DNA from: Pigmentiphaga sp. NML030171
GTDB taxonomy: Bacteria; Pseudomonadota; Gammaproteobacteria; Burkholderiales; Burkholderiaceae_B
NCBI RefSeq assembly: GCF_002188635.1
Contig: NZ_NINX01000018.1
Location: 21,154-85,153, forward strand
DNA length: 64,000 bases
Direction of reading: 5' to 3'
Below the pieces are notes generated by a model, which was not told the origin of the DNA, searched no databases, and saw nothing but the letters and a program-made list of their open reading frames with translations. Of the stretch, positions 27,722 to 37,773 are shown one piece after another. A program made the translations under genes and the position numbers. Each line of letters opens with the position of its first letter. The stretch's first letter is position 1.

Positions 27722-28465
27722 TCAAACGTGCACCAGCGTGCCTTCGTCGTCGCCCGAGACGACGCGCTTCAGGGCGCCAGGCTTGTTGATCGAAAAAACC
27801 TTGATCGGCAGTTTCTGGTCGCGGCACAGCGCGAACGCCGTCGCATCCATCACTTCCAGGCGGCGCACGATGGCCTCGTCGAAACTGATGCGGCTGTAGC
27901 GCGTAGCCGTGGGATCCTTCTTGGGATCGGCCGAATAGATGCCGTCGACCTTGGTTGCCTTCAATACGATTTCGGCACCGACCTCGGCGCCGCGCAGGGC
28001 GGCGGCGGTGTCGGTGGTGAAGAACGGGTTGCCCGTGCCGGCCGCGAAGATCACGACCTTGCCCTCTTCCAGGTAGCGCAGGGCCTTGGGGCGGATGTAG
28101 GGCTCGACCACCTGCTCGATGGTCAGCGCCGATTGCACGCGCGCATCGACGCCGCGGCGCTTGAGCGCGTCCTGCAGCGCCAGGGAGTTCATGATGGTGG
28201 CCATCATGCCCATGTAGTCGGCGGTGGCGCGGTCCATGCCCTGGGCACCCGGCGCCACGCCGCGGAAGATGTTGCCGCCGCCGATGACCAGCGCCAGCTC
28301 GACGCCCAGCTCGGCCACCTCGGCAATTTCCTCGACCATGCGGCCGATGGTCGCCCGGTTGATACCGAACGCATCGTCACCCATCAGGGCTTCGCCCGAC
28401 AGCTTGAGCAGGACGCGCTTGTACGCCCCCGTTTTCGTTCCAGATGCGTTCATTTCCACCGTCAT
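27722..28465 (-). CDS. pyrH: Uridylate kinase (UMP kinase)
   Basis: A 247-aa hexameric bacterial UMP kinase of the amino-acid kinase fold. Conserved parts are [40 protein letters not shown] and [15 protein letters not shown] chose the ATG at 28465 (MTVEMNASG) because GGGAG lies five bases upstream; the ATG at 28453 is a weaker alternative. It follows tsf after a 185-bp spacer containing a composite palindromic repeat. Confidence 0.95.
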   Translation of the reverse strand: MTVEMNASGTKTGAYKRVLLKLSGEALMGDDAFGINRATIGRMVEEIAEVAELGVELALVIGGGNIFRGVAPGAQGMDRATADYMGMMATIMNSLALQDALKRRGVDARVQSALTIEQVVEPYIRPKALRYLEEGKVVIFAAGTGNPFFTTDTAAALRGAEVGAEIVLKATKVDGIYSADPKKDPTATRYSRISFDEAIVRRLEVMDATAFALCRDQKLPIKVFSINKPGALKRVVSGDDEGTLVHV

Positions 28466-28580
28466 ACATGCTCCCGCGCAATCGCCGACATCCGGCCCAT
28501 CTCCGCCCACAGAGGCCCACCCTTCTGCGCTGCGTTACGTCTACATCTTTACAACAGCCCCACTTCCCCCAGACGAGGCA

Positions 28581-28649
28581 CGAGGGATCCGGCTCCGCCG
28601 GTCCCTCGAGGCCGCCCCCGGGGGGCGCGCGTAAGCGCGTAGGGGGGGG
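28581..28649 (-). repeat. Composite palindromic 3'-UTR repeat, copy B (after tsf)
   Basis: The element abuts the tsf stop within two bases. It has the common C run, TACGCGCTTACGCGCG and CCCCC/GGGGG parts. The last hairpin keeps the inner CCGGC/GCCGG stem, but its outer arms are CGAGGGA and TCCCTCG instead of GATGCGG/CCGCATC. Pairing is thus preserved with a different sequence. Confidence 0.8.
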
Positions 28650-28650
28650 A

Positions 28651-29532
28651 CTAACTCTTTGCAGCAGCAGCCTGGGCAGCGACTTCTGCGGCGAAGTCGG
28701 TGACCTTCTTCTCGATGCCTTCGCCCACCACGTACAGCACGAACTGCTGGACGGCGGAGTTCTTGGCCTTGAGCACCTGCTGGACGGTCTGCTTGTCGTC
28801 CTTGACGAACGGTTGCGACAACAGCGTAACCTCTTTCAGGAACTTCTGGACCGAACCTTCGACCATCTTGGCGACGATGTCGGCGGGCTTGCCCGATTCG
28901 GCGGCCTTCTGCTCGGCAACCGAACGCTCGCGCTGGATGTCGTCCTGCGACACGCCGGCGGCGTCCAGCGCCTTCGGCTTGGTGGCCGCGACGTGCATGG
29001 CGATGTCCTTGCCCAGCGTTTCGTCGCCGGAGTACTCGACCAGCACGCCGATGCGGCCGCCGTGCACGTACTGGGCCAGCTTGTTCTCGGTGGCGATGCG
29101 GGTGAAGCGGCGGATGGAGATGTTCTCGCCGATCTTGCCGATCAGGGCGGTACGCACGCTTTCCACGGTGCCGTCACGGAACGCCAGCTCGGACAGGGCG
29201 GCGACGTCGGCCGGGTTGGCCTTGGCGATCAGCTCGGCGATTTCGTTGGCGAACTGGACGAAATCGTCGTTCTTGGCCACGAAGTCGGTTTCGCTGTTGA
29301 CCTCGACGGCGACGCCGGTCTTGGCATCGGCCGAGACATACAGGGCCACCAGGCCTTCGGCGGTCACGCGGGCGGCGGCCTTGCTGGCCTTGCTGCCCAG
29401 CTTGACGCGCAGGATTTCCTCGGCCTTGGCCAGATCGCCACCGGCTTCGGTCAACGCCTTCTTGCACTCCATCATGGGCGCGTCGGTCTTCTCGCGCAGT
29501 TCCTTGACCATTGCTGCGGTAATTTCGGCCAT
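28651..29532 (-). CDS. tsf: Elongation factor Ts
   Basis: A 293-aa guanine-nucleotide exchange factor for EF-Tu. The N-terminal UBA-like domain reads [20 protein letters not shown]. The core motif is [13 protein letters not shown], with the Asp-Phe pair that displaces Mg from EF-Tu. The ATG at 29532 has AGGAGT upstream; open reading before it is not coding. It follows rpsB, but an intrinsic terminator lies in the 238-bp spacer, so it may be transcribed less than rpsB or from its own promoter. Confidence 0.97.
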   Translation of the reverse strand: MAEITAAMVKELREKTDAPMMECKKALTEAGGDLAKAEEILRVKLGSKASKAAARVTAEGLVALYVSADAKTGVAVEVNSETDFVAKNDDFVQFANEIAELIAKANPADVAALSELAFRDGTVESVRTALIGKIGENISIRRFTRIATENKLAQYVHGGRIGVLVEYSGDETLGKDIAMHVAATKPKALDAAGVSQDDIQRERSVAEQKAAESGKPADIVAKMVEGSVQKFLKEVTLLSQPFVKDDKQTVQQVLKAKNSAVQQFVLYVVGEGIEKKVTDFAAEVAAQAAAAKS

Positions 29533-29584
29533 GATTACTCCTGACATCTTCCGCCCCTGACAAAGGCGGAAATATAGTTTGACT

Positions 29585-29610
29585 AAAAAGAAGGGGCACA
29601 AGGCCCCTTC
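29585..29610 (-). terminator. Intrinsic terminator/attenuator between rpsB and tsf
   Basis: On the minus strand GAAGGGGC, a CTTGT loop and GCCCCTTC form a perfect eight-pair stem followed by five T. It lies 160 bases after the rpsB stop and 52 bases before the tsf start. Read-through or a second promoter is needed for tsf expression. Confidence 0.85.
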
Positions 29611-29696
29611 AAGCATTACTAGCGGCAGAGAAGCCCACTCCCGCATCCAGGCAAGAATGCGGCGCTTCGCGCCGAGACATCCCCACCCAGACCCAG

Positions 29697-29767
29697 GATG
29701 CGGTGGATCCGGCTCCGCCGGTCCACCCGCATCGCCCCCTGGGGGGCGCGCGCAAGCGCGTAGGGGG
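29697..29767 (-). repeat. Composite palindromic 3'-UTR repeat, copy C (after rpsB)
   Basis: It begins a few bases after the rpsB stop, in the same orientation relative to the gene as copies A, B and D. Outer arms GATGCGG/CCGCATC match copy A, while the inner loop (GGA) matches copy B. It is followed about 90 bases later by an intrinsic terminator, the same arrangement as at ppsA. Confidence 0.8.
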
Positions 29768-29770
29768 ACC

Positions 29771-30520
29771 TTACTCCTCGCCTTCGACTTCCACGAACTC
29801 GTCGCCGCCTTCGGTCACGGCATCGACCACGCCCTGCAGGGCCTGTTCGCGGCCTTCCAGCACGGCATCGGCCACGCCGCGGGCGTACAGGGCGATCGCC
29901 TTGGACGAATCGTCGTTGCCCGGGATGACGTGGGCCACGCCGTCCGGCGAGTGGTTAGTATCCACCACGGCGACGACCGGAATGTTAAGCGCCTTGGCTT
30001 CGGTGACGGTAATTTTGTGATACCCGACGTCGATGATGAAGATCGCGTCCGGCAGGCCGTTCATGTCCTTGATGCCGCCGATGGACTTGTTCAGCTTCTC
30101 GAGCTCGCGCTGGAACATCAGCGCTTCCTTCTTGCTCATGCGCTCGGTCGCGCCCTCGGCCTGCATGGCTTCCATGTCCTTCAGGCGCTTGATCGAGGTC
30201 TTGACCGTCTTGAAGTTGGTCAGCATGCCGCCCAGCCAGCGGCTGTCGACGTAGGGCATGCCGCAGCGCTGCGCTTCCTCGGCGATGATCTCGCGAGCCG
30301 CGCGCTTGGTGCTGACGAACAGGATCGTGCCGCCGCGGGCCGACAGTTGACGCACGAACTTCAGAGCGTCCTGGTACAGGGCCAGGGTCTTCTCGAGGTT
30401 GATGATGTGGATCTTGTTGCGATGGCCGAAGATATAGGGGGCCATCTTGGGGTTCCAGAAGCGGGTTTGGTGGCCGAAGTGGACACCGGCTTCCAGCATT
30501 TCGCGCATGCTAACGGACAT
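29771..30520 (-). CDS. rpsB: 30S ribosomal protein S2
   Basis: A 249-aa small-subunit protein. The N terminus [26 protein letters not shown] and the later [20 protein letters not shown] segment are diagnostic. Translation starts at the ATG at 30520; an in-frame extension upstream lies in the leader and is not protein-like. It is the first gene of rpsB-tsf, with a leader of about 230 nt that may mediate S2 autoregulation, as known in E. coli. Confidence 0.98.
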   Translation of the reverse strand: MSVSMREMLEAGVHFGHQTRFWNPKMAPYIFGHRNKIHIINLEKTLALYQDALKFVRQLSARGGTILFVSTKRAAREIIAEEAQRCGMPYVDSRWLGGMLTNFKTVKTSIKRLKDMEAMQAEGATERMSKKEALMFQRELEKLNKSIGGIKDMNGLPDAIFIIDVGYHKITVTEAKALNIPVVAVVDTNHSPDGVAHVIPGNDDSSKAIALYARGVADAVLEGREQALQGVVDAVTEGGDEFVEVEGEE

Positions 30521-30728
30521 ATTGACTCCGAGGGTTGGGTCTTGCACCGCATCAGCACCCGCCAGGCACACTAGGCCCGGCCGGCACCCTGGACGACACG
30601 GCGCGCGGTTGAAAAATCCAGGCCGAAGACGGGCGACATCCCTGGAGAAACTCCAGGCTTTCTGGCATGATGGACGCGCCACGCGGCGCCCCGCCACCCC
30701 AGGATCGCCCTGATCCGATCCGGCCTTT

Positions 30729-30752
30729 GGCTTCCTGAAATCACAGGAAGCC
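30729..30752 (-). promoter_or_regulatory. 5'-leader hairpin of the rpsB transcript
   Basis: GGCTTCCTG-TGATTT-CAGGAAGCC is a perfect nine-pair stem with a six-base loop. It starts at the predicted transcription start of rpsB, so it would form the very 5' end of the mRNA. It could protect the message or act in S2 control; the role is inferred. Confidence 0.6.
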
Positions 30753-30756
30753 TATA

Positions 30757-30786
30757 ATTCTACTATTTTCCGGACCACCTGCTCAA
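30757..30786 (-). promoter_or_regulatory. Sigma70-like promoter of rpsB-tsf
   Basis: On the minus strand TTGAGC (-35), an 18-base spacer and TAGAAT (-10) are followed by TATAGG. The predicted start is near 30750, about 230 nt before the rpsB ATG. Confidence 0.55.
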
Positions 30787-30941
30787 GCGATCCCTCGGCC
30801 CCGGCGCCGGCCCTCGTCGCTTCTTGTTACAAGAAAGCCTCGACGCCTGCCTTTCGGGCGCCGTCCGGGCCGGCTGCGGGCGCGACGGGCGGTCCGGCGC
30901 CATAACATAATGTGGAGCGCACACAGCGCGGGAAGCAGATC

Positions 30942-31754
30942 ATGAGCATCACCATCAAGTCGGCCGAGGAAATCGGGAAAATGCGCGAGGCCTGCCAGGC
31001 GGCGGCCAGCGTGCTCGATTTCATCGCGCCCTACGTCAAGCCGGGCGTGACCACCGGCGAACTGGACCGGCTGTGCCTGGAATTCATGACCGACGAACTG
31101 AAGGTGAAGTCGGCCACCATCGGCTATGCGCCGCCGGGCTACCCGCCCTTCACCGGGGCCATCTGCACCTCGGTCAACCACCAGGTCTGCCACGGCATCC
31201 CCGGCGACAAGGTCCTGAAGAACGGCGACTCGCTCAACATCGACGTCACCATCATCAAGGACGGCTGGCACGGCGACACGAGCCGCATGTTCTTCGCCGG
31301 CGAGCCCTCCATCCTGGCGCGCCGCCTGGCGCAGGTCACGTACGAGTGCATGTGGCTGGGCATCGAGCAGGTCCGCCCCGGCGCCCACCTGGGCGACATC
31401 GGCCACGCCATCCAGAAGCACGCCGAGGCGCACGGCTACAGCGTGGTCCGGGAGTTCTGCGGCCACGGCATCGGCCAGGTGTTCCACGAAGACCCGCAGG
31501 TGCTGCACTACGGCAAGCCCGGCACCGGCATCGAACTGCTGCCGGGCATGATCTTCACCGTGGAACCCATGATCAACGCCGGACGCCGGGAAATCCGTGA
31601 ACTGGCCGATGGATGGACCATCGTGACCCGGGACCACAGCCTGTCGGCCCAATGGGAACACACGGTGGTGGTGACGGACTCGGGCTACGAGACCCTGACC
31701 GTCTCGCCCGGCATGCCCGCCCCGCCCAGCTTCGTCACCGCCAAGGCCGCCTGA
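30942..31754 (+). CDS. map: Methionine aminopeptidase, type I
   Basis: A 270-aa metal-dependent enzyme removing the initiator Met from nascent proteins. It starts MSITIKSAEEIGKMREA with GGAAG upstream. Metal ligands appear in NIDVTIIKDGWHGDTS (two Asp), GHGIGQVFHEDPQVLHY (His), FTVEPMIN (Glu) and AQWEHTVVV (Glu). No N-terminal zinc-finger extension is present, so it is type Ia. It is divergent from rpsB and lies ten bases before glnD. Confidence 0.97.
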   Translation: MSITIKSAEEIGKMREACQAAASVLDFIAPYVKPGVTTGELDRLCLEFMTDELKVKSATIGYAPPGYPPFTGAICTSVNHQVCHGIPGDKVLKNGDSLNIDVTIIKDGWHGDTSRMFFAGEPSILARRLAQVTYECMWLGIEQVRPGAHLGDIGHAIQKHAEAHGYSVVREFCGHGIGQVFHEDPQVLHYGKPGTGIELLPGMIFTVEPMINAGRREIRELADGWTIVTRDHSLSAQWEHTVVVTDSGYETLTVSPGMPAPPSFVTAKAA

Positions 31755-31764
31755 TCCTGCTCCC

Positions 31765-34371
31765 ATGTCCATGTCCACCGCCACGCTGGCCTCGCCCGGC
31801 CTGAACGAACTGCAGGGCCTGCGCAACACCATGCGAGCAGCGCGCGAGCGCGCGATCGCCACCTACCGCGAGAACCTGCGCGCCGATGGACTGCTGACCG
31901 AGCTGCGGCGCATCGTCGACCGCACGCTGGTGGCGCTGCTCGAGCGCCATCCGCTGCCCGAGGGCGCGACACTGGCGGCCGTGGGCGGCTACGGCCGCGG
32001 CGAGCTGTATCCCTATTCCGACGTGGACGTGCTGGTGCTGCTGCACCAGCCCCCCGGCGCCGAGGACGAGGCCAGAATAGGCGCGCTGATCACGGCGCTG
32101 TGGGACATCGGGCTGGAGCCCGGCCACAGCGTCCGCACGGTGGACGAATGCATGGCCGAGGCGGCCCGGGACATCACCGTGGAAACGGCGCTGCTGGAGG
32201 CCCGCTACCTGGCCGGCAGCCGGACGCTGATGCGCCAGTTCGAGACCGCGATGCGCGGCCGGCTGGACAAGCGTGCCTTCTTCCACGACAAGCAGCTGGA
32301 GATGCAGCAGCGGCACACCAAGTACAACTACACGCCGTACGCGCTGGAACCCAATTGCAAGGAATCGCCGGGCGGCCTGCGCGACCTGCAGGTCATCCTG
32401 TGGATGGCGCGGGCGGCAGGCTTCGGTAAGACCTGGGCACAGGTCGCCCGCGCGGGACTGCTGACGGCCGACGAGGCCCGCCACCTGCGGCGCGCCGAAC
32501 AGGCCTTCAAGCGCCTGCGCATCGAGCTGCACCTGCTGACCGGCCGGCGCGAGGACAGACTGGTGTTCGACATCCAGCCGGCGATGGCCAAGGTCTACGG
32601 CATCGAGGCCGGCGGCGCGCGCCGCCCCAGCGAAATGCTGATGCAGCGCTACTACTGGGCGGCCAAGCTGGTGACCCAGCTCAACACCATCCTGGTCCAG
32701 AACCTGGAAGAGCGCCTGTTCGCGCGGCCGGGCGAAGAAGCCCAGCCCATCGACGAGGACTTCCGCAGCCTGCACGAACGGCTGGACATGTACCGGGACG
32801 ACGCGTTCGAGCGCAACCCCACGCTGTTGCTGCGCGCCTTCCTGGTCATGCAGCAGCAACCCTCGCTCAAGGGCATGTCGGCCCGCATGCTGCGCGCCAT
32901 CTGGCACGCGCGCCGGCGCATCGACGCCCAGTTCCGGCGCAATCCGGTCAACCGCCACCTGTTCCTGTCCATCCTGCAACAGCAGCGCGGCATCGTGCAC
33001 GAGCTGCGCCGGATGAACGAACTCAGCATCCTGCCGCGCTACCTGCTGCCCTTTCGCCGCATCGTCGGCCAGATGCAGCACGACCTGTTCCACGCCTACA
33101 CCGTGGACCAGCACATCCTGATGGTGGTGCGCAACCTGCGCCGCTTCACCATGCCGGAACACGCGCACGAGTACCCCCTGTGCAGCCAGTTGATCGCGAA
33201 CTTCGACGGCCACTGGATCCTGTACGCGGCGGCCCTGTTCCACGACATCGCCAAGGGCCGCGGCGGCGATCACTCCGAGCTGGGCGCCGTGGAAGCGCGC
33301 AAGTTCGCGCGCGAGCACGGGCTGGCCAAGGACGACGCGGCACTGCTGGAATTCCTGGTGCGCCAGCACCTCACGCTGTCCTCGGTCGCGCAGAAAAAGG
33401 ACCTGTCCGATCCGCAGGTCATCCAGGAGTTCGCGGCGCTGGTGGGCGACACGCGGCACCTGACCGCGCTCTACCTGCTGACCGTGGCCGACATACGCGG
33501 CACCAGCCCCAAGGTCTGGAACGCCTGGAAAGGCAAGCTGCTCGAAGACCTGTTCGTCAAGACGCGGCGGGCGCTGGGCGGAGAGATCCCCGACTCCAAG
33601 GCCATCCTGGAAAATCGCAAGGAAGAAGCGCTGGGCGCGCTGCGGCTGGCAGGGCTGACCGAGGACGCCCACGAAGCGCTGTGGAAGCAGCTGGACGTGG
33701 CCTATTTCCTGCGCCACGAGGCGCCCGAGATCGCCTGGCAGACCCGGCACCTGTACAACAAGGTCAACAGCGAGGCGCCCATCGTGCGCGCCCGCCTGGC
33801 GCCCATCGGCGAAGGCCTGCAGATCGTCGTCTACGTCAAGGACCAGCCCGACCTGTTCGCCCGCATCTGCGGCTATTTCGACGAGCGCCACCTCAGCATC
33901 CAGGACGCCCGCATCCACACTACGCGCCATGGCTGGGCGCTGGACAGCTTCATCGTGCTGGCCCAGGGCACGCCCAGCGAACAGCGTTCGCTGCTGAGCC
34001 TGGTCGAACACGAACTGACCCAGCGGCTGGCCACGCCCAACGCCGCCGGACCGGCCTCGGCGGGCGACGCCGTCCCGCTGGGGCCCCGGCAGTCGCGGCA
34101 GTCGCGCATGTTCCCGATCACCCCCGCGATCGAACTGCGGCCCGACGAGCGCGGACAATCGTGGATACTGAGCGTGACCGCCTCCGACCGGACCGGCCTG
34201 CTGCACGCGCTGGCGCGCACCTTCGTCAAGCACGGCATCAACCTCAAGACCGCCAAGGTCATGACCCTGGGCGAACGGGTCGAGGACACTTTCCTGATCG
34301 ACGGCGACGCGCTCAACAACGCGCGCAGCCAGATCCAGTTCGAACAGGACTTGCTGGAAGCCCTGCAGTAA
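31765..34371 (+). CDS. glnD: Bifunctional PII uridylyltransferase / uridylyl-removing enzyme
   Basis: An 868-aa nitrogen sensor that uridylylates PII (GlnB/GlnK) at low glutamine and removes UMP at high glutamine. The nucleotidyltransferase site is GGYGRGELYPYSDVDVLVL near residue 75. The HD hydrolase motif is FHDIAKGRGGDHSE near residue 495. Two C-terminal ACT domains (ICGYFDERHLSIQDARI; SVTASDRTGLLHALARTF) bind glutamine. Length and domain order are canonical. It follows map by ten bases. Confidence 0.97.
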   Translation: MSMSTATLASPGLNELQGLRNTMRAARERAIATYRENLRADGLLTELRRIVDRTLVALLERHPLPEGATLAAVGGYGRGELYPYSDVDVLVLLHQPPGAEDEARIGALITALWDIGLEPGHSVRTVDECMAEAARDITVETALLEARYLAGSRTLMRQFETAMRGRLDKRAFFHDKQLEMQQRHTKYNYTPYALEPNCKESPGGLRDLQVILWMARAAGFGKTWAQVARAGLLTADEARHLRRAEQAFKRLRIELHLLTGRREDRLVFDIQPAMAKVYGIEAGGARRPSEMLMQRYYWAAKLVTQLNTILVQNLEERLFARPGEEAQPIDEDFRSLHERLDMYRDDAFERNPTLLLRAFLVMQQQPSLKGMSARMLRAIWHARRRIDAQFRRNPVNRHLFLSILQQQRGIVHELRRMNELSILPRYLLPFRRIVGQMQHDLFHAYTVDQHILMVVRNLRRFTMPEHAHEYPLCSQLIANFDGHWILYAAALFHDIAKGRGGDHSELGAVEARKFAREHGLAKDDAALLEFLVRQHLTLSSVAQKKDLSDPQVIQEFAALVGDTRHLTALYLLTVADIRGTSPKVWNAWKGKLLEDLFVKTRRALGGEIPDSKAILENRKEEALGALRLAGLTEDAHEALWKQLDVAYFLRHEAPEIAWQTRHLYNKVNSEAPIVRARLAPIGEGLQIVVYVKDQPDLFARICGYFDERHLSIQDARIHTTRHGWALDSFIVLAQGTPSEQRSLLSLVEHELTQRLATPNAAGPASAGDAVPLGPRQSRQSRMFPITPAIELRPDERGQSWILSVTASDRTGLLHALARTFVKHGINLKTAKVMTLGERVEDTFLIDGDALNNARSQIQFEQDLLEALQ

Positions 34372-34506
34372 GCAGCGCCAGTTCCTTTCACGGCGCTGTC
34401 GCATGCTTAACCAATTGAAAACGCGGCTTGCGCCGCACGGATCCCAAAAGCAACAATAGCCGGGTTGCCCCGCCCCTGGGGCGGCGTACCGATGGGAGCT
34501 CCGCAC

Positions 34507-37023
34507 GTGTCCGCACCTGTTCCCCTGCCGGCCGATGACGACGACGATCGCACGTCGTTCTCCAAGGAAAGCCTGAAGCGCGCCTTTTTCGACCACCTGT
34601 TCTACACGATAGGCAAGTTTCCGAAGATCTCGGGCAAGAACGACCTCTACCTGGCCCTGGCCCACGCGATACGCGACCGCAGCCTGCAGCGCTGGATCAG
34701 CAGTACCGCCCAGTACAACCAGACCGCGCCGCGCACCGTCGCCTACCTGTCGGCCGAATTCCTGATGGGCCCGCACCTGGGCAACCACCTGATCAACCTG
34801 GGCATCGCCGACAGCGTGCGCGAAGCCATGGCCGAGCTGAAACTCGACTTCAACGAGATCCTGCGCCAGGAAGAAGAGCCGGGCCTGGGCAACGGCGGCC
34901 TGGGCCGCCTGGCCGCCTGCTTCCTGGATTCCCTGGCCACCGGGCAGATCCCGGCCTTCGGCTACGGCATCCGCTACGAGTACGGTATCTTCTTCCAGAC
35001 CATCATCGATGGCTGGCAGGTCGAGAACACCGACAAGTGGCTGCGCTACGGCAATCCATGGGAAATCCAGCGCGCCGAATGGGCGGTCGAGATCAAGCTG
35101 GGCGGCCACACCGAACAGTACACCGACGATGCCGGCTACCTGCGCGTGCGCTGGGCCCCCGAGAAGACCGTGGTGGGCGTGCCGTTCGATTCGCCCATCC
35201 CCGGCTACCGCGTCAACACCACCAACACGCTGAGGCTGTGGCGGGCGGAGGCCACCGAGTCCTTCGATTTCTCGGTCTTCAACCAGGGTGACTACCTGGG
35301 CGCGGTCAGCAAGAAGGTGACGTCCGAGAACCTGACCAAGGTGCTCTACCCCAACGACGAAACCACCCAAGGCAAGGAACTGCGGCTGGAGCAGCAATAC
35401 TTTTTCGTGTCGTGTTCGCTGCAGGACATGATACGCATCCATCTTGCCCGCGGCGGCGCCATCGGCGATTTCGACAAGAAGTTCGCGATCCAGCTCAACG
35501 ACACGCATCCGGCCATCGCCATCGCCGAACTGATGCGGCTGCTGGTGGACGAACACCTGTTGCCGTGGGACCAGGCCTGGGGCATCACCACGCGCAGCTT
35601 CTCGTACACCAACCACACGCTGCTGCCCGAAGCCCTGGAGCGCTGGCCGCTGGACCTGTTCCAGCGCATCCTGCCGCGCCACCTGGAACTCATCTATGAG
35701 ATCAACGCGCGCTTCCTGAACGACGTGCGCATTCATTTCCTGGGAGACGAATCCCGCATCTCCCGCCTCTCGCTGATCGACGAAAGCGGCGAGCGCTACG
35801 TACGCATGGCGCACCTGGCCTGCGTGGGCAGCCACGCCATCAACGGCGTGGCCGAACTGCACTCGGACCTGCTCAAGCACGGGCTGCTGAAGGACTTCTA
35901 CGAAATGTGGCCCGAGAAGTTCACCAACGTCACCAACGGCGTCACGCCGCGCCGCTGGCTGGTCCTGAGCAATCCGCGCCTGACCTCGCTGGTGACCAAC
36001 GCCATCGGCGACGCCTGGGTGACCGACCTGCCCCGCATCCGCCTGATCGAGGACTACATCGACGATGCGGCGTTCCGGCAGGAATGGCGCGCGGTCAAGC
36101 GCGCCAACAAGGTGGACCTGGCGGCGCTGATCCTGCGGCGCACGGGGGTCAAGGTCGACCCCGATTCGATGTTCGACGTGCTGGTCAAGCGCATCCACGA
36201 ATACAAGCGCCAGCACCTGGCGGTCCTGCATATCGTCACGCTGTACCACCGCTTGAAGTCCGGCCGGGCACGCGACCCCCTGCCCCGCACCTTCATCTTC
36301 GGCGGCAAGGCCGCCCCCGGCTATCACACCGCCAAGCTGATGATCAAGCTCATCACCTCGGTAGGCGATGTGGTCAACAACGATCCCGACGTGCGCGACC
36401 TGCTCAAGGTGGTGTTCATCCCCAATTTCAACGTCACGCAGGGCCAGTGCATCTATCCGGCCGCCGAGCTGTCCGAGCAGATATCGCTGGCGGGCAAGGA
36501 GGCCTCGGGAACCGGCAACATGAAATTCGCGATGAACGGGGCGCTGACCATAGGCACCATGGACGGCGCCAACATCGAACTGCGCGACCAAGTCGGGGCC
36601 GAGAACTTCTTCCTGTTCGGCCATACCGCCGCGGAAGTGCGCCACATCAAGACCGCCGGCTATCATCCCGGCGACTACTACCACAGCCACAGCGAGCTGC
36701 GCACCTGCCTCGACCTGATCCAGAGCGGTTTTTTCTCGCGCGGCGACACCGAACTGTTCCGGCCGCTGGTCGACAACCTGCTGCGGCACGACCCCTATCT
36801 GCTGCTGGCGGACTACCAGTCCTACATCGAGTGCCAGGATCTCGTCAGCCAGGCCTATCGCGACCATGAAGGCTGGACGCGCATGTCCATCCTCAATACC
36901 GCCCGATCCGGCAAGTTCTCGTCGGACCGCAGCATCCGCGAATACGCCGAACAGATCTGGAACGTCAAGCCGGTGCCGGTCGAACTGTATGACGAGGCCG
37001 AGATGGAGCACACGCTGCGGTGA
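34507..37023 (+). CDS. glgP: Glycogen/alpha-glucan phosphorylase
   Basis: An 838-aa GT35 phosphorylase releasing glucose-1-phosphate from alpha-1,4-glucans. [15 protein letters not shown] and [14 protein letters not shown] are conserved. The PLP lysine is in [12 protein letters not shown] (about residue 673). I prefer the GTG at 34507, which has GGGAG eight bases upstream; ATG 34492 and TTG 34465 are in-frame alternatives. No other glg gene is adjacent. A small GC hairpin (GCGGC-TTGC-GCCGC) lies in the upstream spacer. Confidence 0.94.
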   Translation: MSAPVPLPADDDDDRTSFSKESLKRAFFDHLFYTIGKFPKISGKNDLYLALAHAIRDRSLQRWISSTAQYNQTAPRTVAYLSAEFLMGPHLGNHLINLGIADSVREAMAELKLDFNEILRQEEEPGLGNGGLGRLAACFLDSLATGQIPAFGYGIRYEYGIFFQTIIDGWQVENTDKWLRYGNPWEIQRAEWAVEIKLGGHTEQYTDDAGYLRVRWAPEKTVVGVPFDSPIPGYRVNTTNTLRLWRAEATESFDFSVFNQGDYLGAVSKKVTSENLTKVLYPNDETTQGKELRLEQQYFFVSCSLQDMIRIHLARGGAIGDFDKKFAIQLNDTHPAIAIAELMRLLVDEHLLPWDQAWGITTRSFSYTNHTLLPEALERWPLDLFQRILPRHLELIYEINARFLNDVRIHFLGDESRISRLSLIDESGERYVRMAHLACVGSHAINGVAELHSDLLKHGLLKDFYEMWPEKFTNVTNGVTPRRWLVLSNPRLTSLVTNAIGDAWVTDLPRIRLIEDYIDDAAFRQEWRAVKRANKVDLAALILRRTGVKVDPDSMFDVLVKRIHEYKRQHLAVLHIVTLYHRLKSGRARDPLPRTFIFGGKAAPGYHTAKLMIKLITSVGDVVNNDPDVRDLLKVVFIPNFNVTQGQCIYPAAELSEQISLAGKEASGTGNMKFAMNGALTIGTMDGANIELRDQVGAENFFLFGHTAAEVRHIKTAGYHPGDYYHSHSELRTCLDLIQSGFFSRGDTELFRPLVDNLLRHDPYLLLADYQSYIECQDLVSQAYRDHEGWTRMSILNTARSGKFSSDRSIREYAEQIWNVKPVPVELYDEAEMEHTLR

Positions 37024-37078
37024 AAGCTTGCCAAGCAGTGAGAGAATAGGCGCTTTCCACCCCCTTCATCGAGGCCCC

Positions 37079-37684
37079 ATGAAGCTCTACTACTCCCCCG
37101 GCGCCTGCTCCCAGGCCCCCCACATCGTCCTGCGCGAGGCAGGCATCGACTTCACCTGGGAAAAGGTCGACCTCAAGGCCAAGACCACCGAGACCGGGCA
37201 GGATTTCCGCAAGATCAATCCCAAGGGCTACGTGCCGGCGCTGGAAGTGTCCACTGGCGTGGTGATGACCGAGCTGGCCGTGCTGCTGCAATACATCGCC
37301 GATCTCGTGCCGGCGCGCAAGCTGGCGCCCCCGCCCGACAGCGCCGAGCGCTACGCGCTGCAAACCTGGCTGGTGTTCATCGCCACCGAGATCCACAAGG
37401 GCTTCTCGCCCATGTTCAAGCCCACGCTGAGCGAGGAAGGCAAGGACGTCTTCCGCCAGATCCTGGCCACGCGCCTGGACTACGTGCAAAGCGAGCTGTC
37501 GCAGCGCGAATACCTGATGCCCGGTGGCTTTTCCGTGGCCGATATCTACCTGTTCGTGACCACCGGCTGGGCCACGCGCCTGAACTACGACCTGTCGCGC
37601 TGGCCCGCCATCGTGGCCTTCCGCGAACGCATCGCGCAGCGCCCCGCCGTGCAGGCGGCGCTCAAGGCCGAAGGCCTGCAGTAA
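37079..37684 (+). CDS. gst: Beta-class glutathione S-transferase
   Basis: A 201-aa cytosolic GST. The thioredoxin-like N terminus is MKLYYSPGACSQAPHIVLREAGI; Cys10 is the residue that forms a mixed disulphide with glutathione in beta-class enzymes. The KGYVPALE cis-Pro segment follows. The C-terminal helical domain has FSVADIYLFVTTGW. It lies 55 bases after glgP and is followed immediately by a composite palindromic repeat. Confidence 0.92.
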   Translation: MKLYYSPGACSQAPHIVLREAGIDFTWEKVDLKAKTTETGQDFRKINPKGYVPALEVSTGVVMTELAVLLQYIADLVPARKLAPPPDSAERYALQTWLVFIATEIHKGFSPMFKPTLSEEGKDVFRQILATRLDYVQSELSQREYLMPGGFSVADIYLFVTTGWATRLNYDLSRWPAIVAFRERIAQRPAVQAALKAEGLQ

Positions 37685-37686
37685 AT

Positions 37687-37757
37687 CCCCCCCTACGCGC
37701 TGACGCGCGCCCCCAGGGGCGGCACTGGCGGACCGGCAAAGCCGGATCCGCTGTGCC
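37687..37757 (+). repeat. Composite palindromic 3'-UTR repeat, copy D (after gst)
   Basis: It starts two bases after the gst stop, on the plus strand. It shares the C run, TACGCGCTGACGCGCG, the CCCCC/GGGG palindrome and the inner CCGGC-AAA-GCCGG hairpin. Its outer arms are GGCAC...GCGGA and TCCGC...GTGCC, a third pairing combination. Confidence 0.78.
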
Positions 37758-37773
37758 CTGGATCACTGACGAA

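Larger units (their letters stand above)
30521..30941. other. Divergent intergenic region between rpsB and map
   Basis: About 420 bp with no convincing gene. The left half is the rpsB leader. A sigma70-like promoter for rpsB lies at 30757-30786 and a perfect hairpin at 30729-30752. The right 150 bp should hold the map promoter, but I see no clear hexamers for it. Confidence 0.6.

Noticed and set aside
29533..29646. Upstream extension of tsf (38 extra residues)
   Set aside because: It would pass through the terminator hairpin; the ATG at 29532 has AGGAGT and begins the conserved protein.
30521..30697. Upstream extension of rpsB (59 extra residues)
   Set aside because: Lies within the leader; S2 homology starts exactly at the ATG at 30520.
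30729..30752. Plus-strand intrinsic terminator
   Set aside because: The hairpin is followed by A/T-rich sequence on the plus strand, but no rightward gene precedes it; a leader hairpin of rpsB fits better.
31735..37011. 1758-codon open frame on the minus strand across glnD and glgP
   Set aside because: It spans two well-defined genes and their spacer, has repetitive Val/Gln/His-rich sequence and no domain; an artefact of codon bias.
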